From Loigolactobacillus jiayinensis (lineage in GTDB: Bacteria; Bacillota; Bacilli; Lactobacillales; Lactobacillaceae), in assembly GCF_003946445.1 (NCBI RefSeq), contig NZ_RHOF01000007.1, positions 1 through 64,000 of the forward strand: a stretch of 64,000 nucleotides of DNA, given 5' to 3'. The translations under genes and the position numbers were made by a program. Shown here in pieces: positions 9,268 to 18,222 of this stretch (position 1 is the first letter of the stretch; each line of letters begins with the position of its first letter). The notes beneath the pieces were generated by a model that searched no databases, was not told the DNA's origin, and saw nothing but the letters and a program-made list of their open reading frames with translations.

Positions 9268-10958
9268 ATGTTTATGGATAATTCAGAATTACACATCGTT
9301 ATGGTCGGCCACGTTGACCACGGTAAGTCGACGGTGATTGGTCGGTTACTTTACGATACGAAGTCATTACCTGAAGGGACGATCGATAAAGTTAAACAGA
9401 TTGCTAAAGAGACCGGTAAGCCATTTGAATATGCTTATTTACTCGATGCCTTTGAAGAGGAACAGAAACAAGGCATTACTATTGACACAACACAACTTAA
9501 ATTTCACACAGACAGTCGTGAATACGTCATTATTGACGCGCCTGGGCATAAAGAGTTTTTAAAAAACATGATTTCCGGTGCTTCGGACGCTGAAGTTGCT
9601 TTTTTGATCGTTGACGCCGCCCGCGGAGTCGAAGAACAAACAAAACGGCACGCCTATATTTTACGTTTACTGGGTATTCGACAGATTTATGTTTTGATCA
9701 ATAAAATGGATCTAGTTGATTATGAGCAGACACGCTTCACCGCAGTTAAAGCAGAGGTTTCGGCCTTTTTAGCTACGTTACAATTACAAGCTGCTGGGTT
9801 TATTCCAGTCTCCGCTTACTATGGTGAGAATTTACTGCAGCGTTCAGCCAAAATGCCTTGGTACACTGGTAAAAGTTTTATCACTACTTTGGACAGTATC
9901 CAAGCAAAGCCAACGCCAGTTGATCAGCCGTTACGCTTGCCAATTCAAGATGTATTCAAATTTGACGATCGGCGGATCATTGCTGGCCGAATTGAAGCTG
10001 GCGCGCTACAGGTGGACGATAAAATTAAGCTATACCCCAGTGGCCGCGAAACCGTGGTAACTGAGTTTGCCAATTGGGCCCCCGGGATGCGAAAGTTGAC
10101 GCCAAAGTCGGTCAATCGGTTGGCATTCAGCTACAAGATGAATTTTTCAATCAGCGTGGCGAAATTATCACACGCAGTAGCGACACACAGCAGCCAACAG
10201 TCGCTAATGTAGTTCAAACCAATCTATTTTGGATGGGCCAAGCGCCATTAGTTGCGGGTAAAAGTTATAAATTGAAAATTGCCACCCAACAAGTGATCGC
10301 GCGCGTATTGAAAATTTTAAAAGTGACTGATGCTAGTACTTTAGCAACGCGTGAAGATGCCACAAAAGTACAATTGAATGACGTGGCGGAAGTTGTTTTT
10401 CAAACGGAAACGCCGCTGGTTTATGACTTGTTTACCCAGCAGCAAGTGACTGGACGATTTGTGCTGGTAGATGGTTACGATGTTACCGGTGGCGGAACAA
10501 TTACGGAACATTACCAAGGCGATACTGAACTAGATGGCGCAATTTTCAGCACGGCTAAGACGGATTATCAATTGAATTTATTTGATCAATATTGCTTAAC
10601 CGCTGGTGGTCAAGTGGTGACCCGTGAGCATCAGGGTCATTATCAAATTGGTGCTGAATTGCCCCTTAAAGGATCTGGTTATACGTATCCAACTGATTTT
10701 GCGATTTTGTTGACTCGTCAAGATCGTGTGTTGATCGTGAATGATGGGCGCTTTAGTGGTGTGCGCGCCTTAAGCAACTACCATGAACAACTGCCGCTGG
10801 TCAATCAACGCGGTGCGCGGTTAAATTTATTCACTAAGACAGATTTACCGCAATATTTGATGGAACGTGAAACGCTTAATGACAAAACTAAACCAGCTTT
10901 TTATCAAAAATGGCTTGATTTTGACGCCTATCATCAAATTGTGATCGAGGATATCTAG
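9268..10958 (+). pseudogene. cysN: ATP sulfurylase GTPase subunit CysN, frameshifted
   Basis: EF-Tu-like GTPase that activates CysD. G1 GHVDHGKST (residues about 13-21), G3 DAPGHKEFL (about 91-99) and G4 NKMDLV are all present in the first frame, which terminates at 10212. The second frame carries the remaining beta-barrel domains ([27 protein letters not shown]) to 10958. One inserted C in the GGGCCCCCGGG run near 10078-10088 restores a protein of about 563 residues. That is longer than E. coli CysN (475). The extra C-terminal stretch of about 140 residues is not a CysC kinase (no P-loop seen), and its function is not recognised. The lesion sits in a five-C run, so a sequencing error is possible. 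Confidence 0.87.
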
Positions 10959-10971
10959 GGAGGCTTTAATA

Positions 10972-12585
10972 ATGGGCTATCAGATAACGTGGGCGGATGC
11001 TAAGCTCAACAAAAATGAACTAAGTAAATTAAAGAAAGATGGCTTAGATGTTTTTCAGGATCTACCTGAATTGGTCAAAAAGCCATTTACTGAGATTGAT
11101 AAAAGCTATTATATGTATTTTAAATTTGCTGGTTTAACCGTACAAAAGCCGCAGGAACAAGGTAACTTTATGCTGCGCGTAAAGATCCCAGGCGGCACGA
11201 TCAACTTGAAGCAAGCCCGACATTTGGCTGGTATTGCAACTGAATATGGCCATGGCTATCTAGATTTAACCACGCGCCAAGCCGTGCAGTATCATTGGAT
11301 TCCTTTTGCAAAGCTACCAGAGGTTTTCGCAGGGATCAATGCAGTTGGTTTAACGACACAAGGGGCAGAAGGCGATATTACCCGGAATGTGATCGACAAT
11401 CCATTATCCGGGATCGACCCTAACGAATTATTCGATACGCGGCCAGCTGTTCAACGGGTGCATCACTTATTCCAAGGAAACCGCGACTATTCTAATTTAC
11501 CGCGGAAGTTTAAGATTTCAATTAATAGTAATATCTATAATGCCGGTAATGCGGAAATTAACGACCTAGCATTTGTCCCAGCAACAAAAAGGATTAATGG
11601 CCGCACAGTTAAGGGCTTCAATCTAAAAGTTGGTGGCGGCTTAGGGATGCGGCCGTACCTTGGCTTGGGGCTTAATATTTTTGTGACGCGTTCGCAGGTT
11701 GCCGCAGTCGCTGAAGCTGTGGTCAAGCTTTACCGTGATAACGGGTATCGGCGCAGTCGTACCAAAGCGCGGTTGAAATTTTTGATTCAAGATTGGGGCG
11801 TTGCTGAGTTTGAAGCCAAATTACGTGAGCAACTACCTAAACTTGCCACGGCTGGTGATAGTGCAGTGGTTGGTTGGTCCAACGGTACTGCGCTAGGCAT
11901 TCATCCGCAAAAGCAAGCTGGGTATTATTATGTCGGTGTTAGTGTACCCGCTGGCCGAATCAGCGCTGCGGATTTCAGGGCTTTTGTTGATTTGGCGGCT
12001 AAGTATGGCCGCGATGAGCTACGTTTTGATCATGGTCAAAATCTATTGATCCCTTGGATTGCAGCTGCGGATTTAGCAGCAGTTAAGGCGGCGCCAATTT
12101 TCAATAAATTTTCTTATCAGCCACACAATTTAGTTGATTTTGGCACAACTTGTACGGGTGCTGAGTATTGTAACCTAGCCTATACCCATACTAAAGAAAT
12201 TTTTACCCCGCTGTTGGCGCAGTTAGACCAGAAATTTAGTTTTAGTCAACCAGTCCATATTACCTTGACTGGTTGCGGCAACGGTTGCGCGCATCGCAGT
12301 ATTGCGGATATTGGCATTGAAGGCTTAACGGCAAAGACTAAGGACGGTCAGCGTGCAGAAGCTTTTAAAATTGCCGTCGGTGGCAGCTTATTGGATGGTG
12401 GTCACTTTACCGAGGTTTTAAAAGGTAAATTATTCACGACTCAATTATATGGTGCCTTAGCAGCGTTATTAGCTGACTATCAAACTCAGCAATTACCGGA
12501 CGAAACTTATTACGCTTACTTTCAGCGCTTAGGTGTGGCCCATTTTCAAGCAATTTTAGATACTTATTTAGCCCAAGCTGCTTAA
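10972..12585 (+). CDS. Siroheme-dependent sulfite reductase (ferredoxin/flavodoxin type)
   Basis: A 537-residue nitrite/sulfite reductase family protein. The siroheme-[4Fe-4S] signature is complete: CTGAEYCN (residues about 397-404), then the ferredoxin-type sulfite/nitrite reductase motif TGCGNGCAHRSIADIG (about 436-451), giving the C-x5-C and C-x3-C cysteine pattern. Two half-repeats of the family are visible (TTRQAVQYHW in the first and DHGQNLLIPW in the second). It would carry out the six-electron reduction of sulfite to sulfide, probably with the flavodoxin encoded next. Nitrite reduction is the alternative, but the gene order argues for sulfite. The GGGAGGC site is 13 nt after cysN. Confidence 0.9.
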   Translation: MGYQITWADAKLNKNELSKLKKDGLDVFQDLPELVKKPFTEIDKSYYMYFKFAGLTVQKPQEQGNFMLRVKIPGGTINLKQARHLAGIATEYGHGYLDLTTRQAVQYHWIPFAKLPEVFAGINAVGLTTQGAEGDITRNVIDNPLSGIDPNELFDTRPAVQRVHHLFQGNRDYSNLPRKFKISINSNIYNAGNAEINDLAFVPATKRINGRTVKGFNLKVGGGLGMRPYLGLGLNIFVTRSQVAAVAEAVVKLYRDNGYRRSRTKARLKFLIQDWGVAEFEAKLREQLPKLATAGDSAVVGWSNGTALGIHPQKQAGYYYVGVSVPAGRISAADFRAFVDLAAKYGRDELRFDHGQNLLIPWIAAADLAAVKAAPIFNKFSYQPHNLVDFGTTCTGAEYCNLAYTHTKEIFTPLLAQLDQKFSFSQPVHITLTGCGNGCAHRSIADIGIEGLTAKTKDGQRAEAFKIAVGGSLLDGGHFTEVLKGKLFTTQLYGALAALLADYQTQQLPDETYYAYFQRLGVAHFQAILDTYLAQAA

Positions 12586-12596
12586 AGGAGAACTAG

Positions 12597-13049
12597 ATGA
12601 AAATTAAAATAATTTATACCAGCTTAACTGGTAACACCCAAGAAGCAGTGGAAGTTTTAAGTGATGCGTTAACGGCTAAAAAAATCGAAGTTGAAACTTT
12701 TGATAGTGAAGATGGTATCGAAGTAGCTGATTTTTTCACTGAGGCGGACGCCTATGTGTTAGCCACATTTACCGACGAAGATGGCGTTGTGCCGGATGGC
12801 ATTATTGATTTCTATGATGATATCGCTGATTTTGATCTGACCGAAGTACCCATTGCTGTTTTAGGTACTGGTGATACTAGTTACGTTGATTTCTGCCGTG
12901 CAGTCGAGTTATTAGCCGAACAATGTCAGGCCAGTGGCGCACAAATTACCGTGCCATTATTAAAAATTGAATTAGCCCCAGAAGCTGAAGATGTTGCGGC
13001 AATAGAAAAATTTGCCGAACAGTTAACACAGCAGGTGGCCGCAAGATAG
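12597..13049 (+). CDS. Flavodoxin
   Basis: A 150-residue acidic flavodoxin. The FMN phosphate loop TSLTGNTQE is at residues about 8-16, and the FMN-ring loops ATFTDEDGVV (about 57-66) and LGTGDTSYVDFC (about 90-101) are both in place. It lies 11 nt after the sulfite reductase, within the operon, so it is the likely electron donor for sulfite reduction. The window contains no matching NADPH-dependent CysJ. Confidence 0.9.
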   Translation: MKIKIIYTSLTGNTQEAVEVLSDALTAKKIEVETFDSEDGIEVADFFTEADAYVLATFTDEDGVVPDGIIDFYDDIADFDLTEVPIAVLGTGDTSYVDFCRAVELLAEQCQASGAQITVPLLKIELAPEAEDVAAIEKFAEQLTQQVAAR

Positions 13050-13061
13050 GGGGATGTAGGG

Positions 13062-13766
13062 ATGACCCAAGGTATTCTTTATGTATTACATGGTCGGCGC
13101 AATAAAGTGCCACAAGCTAACCTAGCATTATTGCGAACGTTGCGGCAAGAATTACCATTGCCACAAGCACTAGGATTTTTAGAAGGCGAGCAGCAAACCC
13201 TAGAAGCTGCGTTTACTCAATTACAACAGCAAGTTGATGAGGTGATCGTAGTGCCCGTTTTGCTATTTGCTGCAACCCATGTGCGGCAAGACTTACCACA
13301 ACGCTTGCAAGCTATTCAACAACCTAATGTGACGGTGACGCTACTGGAACCGTTGGCGACGACTAACGCAATTTTTGAGCACTTACAACGACAATTAATT
13401 GGCGCCTGTCAGCAAGCACCGCAGCGGCCGGTTCTATTAATTGCCCACGGGACACCGCATTTTGCGGAACCTTACCGGCAATTGCGCCAGCTCGCTAGTA
13501 AATTACAAGCGACGGTAGCAGTACCAGTGAATGCCGCTAATTATATTGGTGATCACCGTTTCACTGAATTATTAGCAACACAAGGTGAGCCGCCAATCGT
13601 GCAGCGTTTATTTTTAACTGATGGCCGCATTGCCGGCAAAATCAAACAAGCGATCCAGCAACAGGTTCCGACAGCACTATTTTTACCAACGTTAGAAAAT
13701 CAAGCTGCTGTGAAGCAGGCAATTTTAGAACGATTGACGGCAGTCCGTGTGCTGGAAAAAGTTTAA
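13062..13766 (+). CDS. CbiX/SirB-family sirohydrochlorin chelatase
   Basis: A 234-residue two-domain class II chelatase. The N-terminal half has LYVLHGRRN (residues about 6-14) and VPVLLFAATHVRQDLP (about 65-80) with a metal-binding histidine. The second half repeats the fold with LIAHGTPHF (about 126-134). Its position after sulfite reductase suggests iron insertion to make siroheme. Cobalt insertion for cobalamin, whose genes lie 45 kb away, is also possible, so ferro- versus cobaltochelatase cannot be decided. It ends the operon, just before a strong terminator. Confidence 0.8.
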   Translation: MTQGILYVLHGRRNKVPQANLALLRTLRQELPLPQALGFLEGEQQTLEAAFTQLQQQVDEVIVVPVLLFAATHVRQDLPQRLQAIQQPNVTVTLLEPLATTNAIFEHLQRQLIGACQQAPQRPVLLIAHGTPHFAEPYRQLRQLASKLQATVAVPVNAANYIGDHRFTELLATQGEPPIVQRLFLTDGRIAGKIKQAIQQQVPTALFLPTLENQAAVKQAILERLTAVRVLEKV

Positions 13767-13773
13767 GCAAAAC

Positions 13774-13806
13774 AAAAAAGAATCCGTTTTTGGATTCTTT
13801 TTTGTT
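13774..13806. terminator. Bidirectional terminator between the sulfate operon and dedA
   Basis: A perfect 12-bp hairpin with arms AAAAAAGAATCC and GGATTCTTTTTT and a 6-nt loop serves both convergent transcription units. Confidence 0.9.
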
Positions 13807-13815
13807 TGCTGCATA

Positions 13816-14466
13816 TTAATCTGTGGCTTTAGCGCTGAAACGACTCTTAATGACACCGACAATTGCGGGAATTAATGAAATAACCACGATGCCGATGATG
13901 ATTGCTGAAAAGTGAGCTTTAACAACCGGAATATTGCCGAAGAAGTAACCTGCACCGCAGCAAAGTGCAACCCAAGCGATGCAAGCGATGAGGTTATAGC
14001 GAATGAAGCGCCGATAGGAAAAGCCAGAACCAGCAGCAACAAAAGGAACAAAGGTACGAATAATCGGCATGAAGCGCGCCAAGATAATCGAAACGGCGCC
14101 ATGTTTGTCGAAGAATTCTTGGCCTTTGGCGAGGCTATCCTCGTTAATGAAGCGACGGAACCAACGAAAACGGGAAAGAATTCGTTCAGCATTATGGCCA
14201 ATCCAATAATTAGATGAGTCACCGCCGACACAGGCGATTAAAAAGATAGCAACAAAGAACCAAATATTTAGATGATATTCTGGATTAGCAGCTAAGGCAC
14301 TGGCCGCAAACAACAAGGAATCACCTGGTAGAAACGGTAAAATAACGGCACCAGTTTCGATGAAGATAATTGCAAATAAAATAAAATAAGTTGAGTTACC
14401 AAAAGTATTAACAATTGTAATTAAATGACTATCGATATGCAAAATAAAATCGATCAACATGCTCAT
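13816..14466 (-). CDS. DedA-family membrane protein
   Basis: A 216-residue integral membrane protein of the DedA/SNARE-associated family. It shows the family features ETGAVILPFLPGDSLLF (residues about 38-54) and the RFMPIIRTFVPFVAAG block (about 130-145), with several hydrophobic spans. Members are linked to lipid carrier flipping and proton-motive-force homeostasis; the substrate is not known here. The ATG at 14466 is preferred because GGGGGA lies upstream; a TTG six codons earlier is possible. It is transcribed alone toward the shared terminator. Confidence 0.88.
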   Translation of the reverse strand: MSMLIDFILHIDSHLITIVNTFGNSTYFILFAIIFIETGAVILPFLPGDSLLFAASALAANPEYHLNIWFFVAIFLIACVGGDSSNYWIGHNAERILSRFRWFRRFINEDSLAKGQEFFDKHGAVSIILARFMPIIRTFVPFVAAGSGFSYRRFIRYNLIACIAWVALCCGAGYFFGNIPVVKAHFSAIIIGIVVISLIPAIVGVIKSRFSAKATD

Positions 14467-14676
14467 AACTTCGTTTTCCCCCAATTTTAGGTCAAATCTG
14501 TTATGAGTGTAGCAGAAAAAACTTAGACTGTCTGCATTTTTTGAATTTATTTAACTTTTCGCAAGTGAAAACTTGCAAAAATATTTTTTAGGGAACATAA
14601 TAAAAAATAAGGTAAGCGATTAGTAGGATTTAAATTAACTTGTTACAATTAGCGACTTATAAAGAAGGTAGAGCAA

Positions 14677-15057
14677 ATGAATTATATTGTTGTTGGATTA
14701 TTTGCATTTTTTGGTGGCGGGTGCCGGTATTTACTAAGTAGTTGGTCGACGACATTTCCCTGGGGAACACTAATTGTTAATTTAGTTGGTTGTTTTGTGC
14801 TGGTGTGGTTGACGCAGTACTTAGCGCAAATCTTACCATTATCGGAACGTTTGGTATTAGGCGCCGGGACTGGCTTTGTTGGTGCTTTTACCACTTTTTC
14901 AACATTTAGTTTAGAAACGATTAAGTTTATTCAAACCCAGCAATACTTGGCGGCAGCACTTTATGTCGGTATCAGTCTGGTTGGTGGCCTGGCGTGTGCG
15001 AGTGCTGGTTTGTTGGTTGGTCAGCTAGCACATCGACGGGAGGGTGCTCATGATTAA
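14677..15057 (+). CDS. crcB: Fluoride channel CrcB/Fluc, first copy
   Basis: A 126-residue four-span fluoride-specific channel subunit. The hallmarks are FGGGCRYLLS (residues about 12-21), WGTLIVNLVGCF (about 29-40) with the channel asparagine, and GFVGAFTTFSTFSLE (about 66-80). It exports toxic fluoride across the membrane. The following gene is a second CrcB, and the two coding regions overlap by 8 nt, suggesting a heterodimer. The AGAAGG site is 7-12 nt upstream. No fluoride riboswitch could be recognised in the 190 nt upstream. Confidence 0.92.
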   Translation: MNYIVVGLFAFFGGGCRYLLSSWSTTFPWGTLIVNLVGCFVLVWLTQYLAQILPLSERLVLGAGTGFVGAFTTFSTFSLETIKFIQTQQYLAAALYVGISLVGGLACASAGLLVGQLAHRREGAHD

Positions 15058-15409
15058 TTTTGTTTTAGTTGGTGGCGGCGCTGCATTAGGTGCTTGTGCA
15101 CGATATCATTTAGGTGAACTGGGTAAACGCTATCTCTCAGTTAACTTTCCGATAGTGACCTTATTTTTAAATATCAGTGGTAGTTTTATTTTAGCCTATC
15201 TTTTCGGCCACAACCTAGCGACACCGCTGTATTTATTTTTAGGGACAGGAATTTTAGGTGGGTACACAACTTTCTCAACCTTTAATTCAGAAATGGTTTT
15301 GCTGTGGCAGCAACATCGCTATCAAACAATGCTATTGTATTGCGGCAGCAGCTATTTATGCGGATTGTTGGCGGCAATTGCCGGGTTATGGTTGGCAACA
15401 ATTAAATGA
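15050..15409 (+). CDS. crcB: Fluoride channel CrcB/Fluc, second copy
   Basis: A 119-residue four-span CrcB paralogue with GAALGACARYHLGE (residues about 8-21), LNISGSFILAY (about 41-51) and GILGGYTTFSTFNSEM (about 68-83). The channel asparagine is retained. The ATG at 15050 follows GGGAGGGTGCTC; a GTG six nt earlier is possible. It overlaps the first copy, as in other Gram-positive bacteria where two Fluc subunits are encoded in tandem. Confidence 0.92.
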   Translation: MINFVLVGGGAALGACARYHLGELGKRYLSVNFPIVTLFLNISGSFILAYLFGHNLATPLYLFLGTGILGGYTTFSTFNSEMVLLWQQHRYQTMLLYCGSSYLCGLLAAIAGLWLATIK

Positions 15410-15492
15410 GCAAGCTCTCATCTGATTTTTACTAGAATATTATCTGAATTTGTTATGATATCCCTTACAATAGGAGCTTGGGGGGCTTATCC

Positions 15493-15936
15493 ATGTTTAA
15501 TCGACATAATATCTTATTCATTTACTTAATATTTCTCGGCTTACAGTTTGTCGCTATCGATTCATTTTGTCCAAATGTACCAGTCGGCGATAGTTCAATC
15601 GCAATCGTCGGAGAAAGTGATGATGGTAAGGCCGGTAATAGTGGCAGCAGTGGTAAAGCTGGAAATAGTGGTCGGCGTGGTCGTTCAGGCCATTCGGCAG
15701 CAGTCATTCAGGCGGCTAAGCAGCACACTAATGAATTGCAACAACAAGTGGCTGAACTGGATAAAAGGCAACTATCAGTTAAGGGGCTGGCGATGATGGT
15801 CTTTGGCTTAGAGGCGATCTTGACTTTACCGTTAGTTGTTTTTGGGGTGATGAGTCTCAACTTAGAGGCCAAACAAGCCCGGCGACGTGAACAAAAGGCA
15901 TTGACGGCAACTGATTTTGAAAAAGCATATATGTGA
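15493..15936 (+). CDS. Two-span membrane protein with a short collagen-like segment
   Basis: A 147-residue protein not recognised as a known family. It has an N-terminal hydrophobic helix (residues about 6-23), then a short stretch with one cysteine. Eight uninterrupted Gly-X-Y triplets follow (about 44-67, beginning GKAGNSGSS), then a heptad-like stretch rich in Gln and Leu (about 72-95), a second hydrophobic helix (about 100-120) and a basic tail. The triplets plus coiled coil recall trimeric collagen-like bacterial proteins, but the segment is very short. The ATG at 15493 follows a run of G. A T-rich hairpin (AGTTTGGC to GTCAAACTT) lies just downstream at 15951-15977. Function unknown. Confidence 0.65.
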   Translation: MFNRHNILFIYLIFLGLQFVAIDSFCPNVPVGDSSIAIVGESDDGKAGNSGSSGKAGNSGRRGRSGHSAAVIQAAKQHTNELQQQVAELDKRQLSVKGLAMMVFGLEAILTLPLVVFGVMSLNLEAKQARRREQKALTATDFEKAYM

Positions 15937-16077
15937 TCATTTTGCAGAAAAGTTTGGCTATAGGAGTCAAACTTTTTTTATTAAGTTAGGCGAACGTACG
16001 TTTAAAAATAAGTCGTTTTGTGCTATGCTTTGTACAACTATTTTAGCGGACAGTATTATGTGTAGGAAGGTGCGGCT

Positions 16078-16992
16078 TTGACAACAATTAAAATTTTAGC
16101 GCTGGCTTTAGCGGCAGATCAGCCCAATACATTTACATTGACACAATCCTTTTGGCAGCATCGCTATCGGGTACAAACACAGGGCTGGTTAGCTAAATTT
16201 GAACAAGCCGGCTTGTTACAACAAGCGACTGCGCCTATGCTGAGTTTACAGCAAAAAACAGTAGCCCAATTAAAACAATTATTACGAACCTATCATTTAA
16301 AAGTTAGTGGCCGTAAAGTTGACCTACTAAACCGGCTACAAACAGAATTAACGGCAGCTGAGTTGGTTAGACAATGCCCGCAACAATTTTACCGCTTAAC
16401 TCCAGCTGGAATTGAGTTAGTACAACAGCATCGATCTGTTCAGTGGCTACATGACTATTATGTGGCTGGAATCATCGATTTTACGGCAGCAAAGCGGACT
16501 CAGTTACCAACTGATTTGACCCTTGATGCCACCTTGGCCTGGTTACTTGATGCGGCACAGGTGCAAGCGCAGCAACAAAGCAATTGGCCGCAAATTTACT
16601 ATGTCGCTCATATACGGTTTCAAATTGCTTGGCAAAGACAGCATGTTGGAACAGCGTTGAATGCGCTGTTAGATTGTATTTATTTAAAGCTGGCTGGTGT
16701 TACACAGGTAGAAAAAGCAACGCGTGCAACATTAGATTGGCAGACGACGGCCTATAAAGTTGAGCCTTTTTATAATTACATTCTGCAACAGATCATGCAT
16801 GACTATCATATGACGACTGATGATATCAGCAGCGCTTTTGCTCAACGTTGTCAACACTTAGCCGTACCCCACAAATTATTTAGCGATAGTGAGATGCAAC
16901 AATTGCTACTGTGGGCTTTAACTGGACAAGATCAGTTAAGTCAACAATTGTACCAGACTAAAAAAGCTAGGTATGAGGGCGCTGTCAGTTAG
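16078..16992 (+). CDS. SAP-motif protein of unknown function
   Basis: A 304-residue protein starting at TTG after AGGAAGG. Residues about 60-95 form a SAP motif (VAQLKQLLRTYHLKVSGRK and LLNRLQTEL), a helix-extended loop-helix usually associated with nucleic acid binding. The rest is glutamine-rich and helical, with no catalytic motif seen. SAP-motif proteins of this layout occur as uncharacterised proteins in Firmicutes. It is followed by two membrane genes that may share its transcript. Confidence 0.65.
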   Translation: MTTIKILALALAADQPNTFTLTQSFWQHRYRVQTQGWLAKFEQAGLLQQATAPMLSLQQKTVAQLKQLLRTYHLKVSGRKVDLLNRLQTELTAAELVRQCPQQFYRLTPAGIELVQQHRSVQWLHDYYVAGIIDFTAAKRTQLPTDLTLDATLAWLLDAAQVQAQQQSNWPQIYYVAHIRFQIAWQRQHVGTALNALLDCIYLKLAGVTQVEKATRATLDWQTTAYKVEPFYNYILQQIMHDYHMTTDDISSAFAQRCQHLAVPHKLFSDSEMQQLLLWALTGQDQLSQQLYQTKKARYEGAVS

Positions 16993-17068
16993 GCGCAGAA
17001 CATGGTACAATAAATGTAGTTACAAACCGGTTTTTTGGTCATTTAATTGTATAGAAGGGGCGAAGCAT

Positions 17069-17296
17069 ATGTTTAAAGAAAAGTCGACTAAGTCACAGGT
17101 ACCTGCTTGTCATGCCATGCATGGTCATCATTATTTATTAGAACATCCCCAATTATTGTTGCCATTAGCGGTTATTCATGTGGTTCCGTTAGCACTTTTT
17201 ATTCATGGTGCTTTTAAATATGCGACCTTGCGTGAAAAGCGTAAACTAGAACAAGAACGGACTAAACAAGCCAAATATGAGGCAGAAAATGCTTAG
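17069..17296 (+). CDS. Small single-span membrane protein, unknown
   Basis: 75 residues. The N-terminal part is His- and Cys-containing (ACHAMHGHHYLLEH, residues about 10-23), then one hydrophobic span (about 26-44, LLLPLAVIHVVPLALF), then a highly charged tail (LREKRKLEQERTKQ). The ATG at 17069 is set by GAAGGGGCG. The histidine cluster could bind metal, but this is not demonstrated. Likely co-transcribed with the next gene. Confidence 0.6.
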   Translation: MFKEKSTKSQVPACHAMHGHHYLLEHPQLLLPLAVIHVVPLALFIHGAFKYATLREKRKLEQERTKQAKYEAENA

Positions 17297-17319
17297 TCAG
17301 CAAAGTGAGGCCGGTGCGT

Positions 17320-17817
17320 GTGAAAAGTAGAGCCAATAAGTTTGTCGTTTATTTTTTTATGTATCTATTACCGCTAGCATTGTTTGATTTTTTTTGGATC
17401 GTAATGTTACAAAAGGCAGTGCGTTTAGGCTATCGCAATGATTTGTTGCAGATTCAAATGAATAGCTTTGAAATGTTACTTACGGCTTTGATCGTTGCAG
17501 TAGTTTTTAATTATCTATGGCAGTATGTGGTTAAGGGCGTCGCTAAGCAACATCAGGATCAGACACCTGATCATCTTGGTGGACTGTTGAAGGGGTTCTT
17601 AGGTGTGCCCGGGTGGCTTAATTTATTGGTGGCAGTGATGATTGCCTTTGTTTTAACAATTATTGTGCCACGTCATTTAGTTATTATTGAGATTCGTAGT
17701 TGGTTAGTCTTATTGTGTGCTTATGGTGCTATCGGATCGTTTTATAATGGCCAAGATGATTTGATCCATATTGTGAATGGGGTCGAACGTTGGCCTGGTG
17801 ACAATCATAACGTCTAA
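17320..17817 (+). CDS. Predicted four-span membrane protein, unknown
   Basis: About 165 residues with four hydrophobic segments (residues about 8-30, 50-68, 95-115 and 122-140) and a C-terminal tail containing GSFYNGQDDLIHIVNGVE. Not recognised by name. The GTG at 17320 is chosen because GAGG lies 9 nt before it; an in-frame GTG at 17305 is the alternative. It lies 23 nt after the small histidine-rich gene. Confidence 0.6.
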   Translation: MKSRANKFVVYFFMYLLPLALFDFFWIVMLQKAVRLGYRNDLLQIQMNSFEMLLTALIVAVVFNYLWQYVVKGVAKQHQDQTPDHLGGLLKGFLGVPGWLNLLVAVMIAFVLTIIVPRHLVIIEIRSWLVLLCAYGAIGSFYNGQDDLIHIVNGVERWPGDNHNV

Positions 17818-17843
17818 ATTCAGGTAAGTAAGGGGAAAATATT

Positions 17844-18077
17844 GTGAATAAATACTATCAAATCAGCTTTTATTTTAATGGTGGCGTTCGCGCTAGCTAT
17901 CATCAGCAATACGATTCAGTTGAATTAGCGCAACAGGCAATCAACTCGGTTTTTAAACAAAAAGAATTATTACAGATCGATGGTAGCGTCATTGATACTG
18001 GCAAAGCGCTTGGTTATGCCATTACACCGGCTAATACGGTGACGCCAGATGAAGTAGTTATCTGGGATATGCTTTAA
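17844..18077 (+). CDS. Small cytoplasmic protein, unknown
   Basis: 77 residues from GTG after AAGGGG. It begins YYQISFYFNGGVRASYHQQY and ends PDEVVIWDML, an alpha/beta pattern with no membrane span or metal motif. It closes a run of unknown genes and is followed by a clear terminator. Confidence 0.6.
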   Translation: MNKYYQISFYFNGGVRASYHQQYDSVELAQQAINSVFKQKELLQIDGSVIDTGKALGYAITPANTVTPDEVVIWDML

Positions 18078-18080
18078 TTA

Positions 18081-18110
18081 AAAAAGCTCAGGTAAAACTG
18101 GGCTTTTTTA
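18081..18110 (+). terminator. Terminator after the 77-residue unknown gene
   Basis: A hairpin with arms AAAAAGCTCAG and CTGGGCTTTTT ends in a T run. Confidence 0.85.
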
Positions 18111-18222
18111 TTTGCTTCATTATTAAAAGTAAACGTTTTACATGCACGCGAATACGTGTTACAGTCATACTGTAACACTATTAGTTACAATATAAAAATG
18201 ATTTTGAAAAGAGGTTAAAAGG

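Noticed and set aside
14485-14676. Possible fluoride riboswitch before crcB
   Set aside because: The conserved core of the crcB RNA motif could not be found in this AT-rich stretch.
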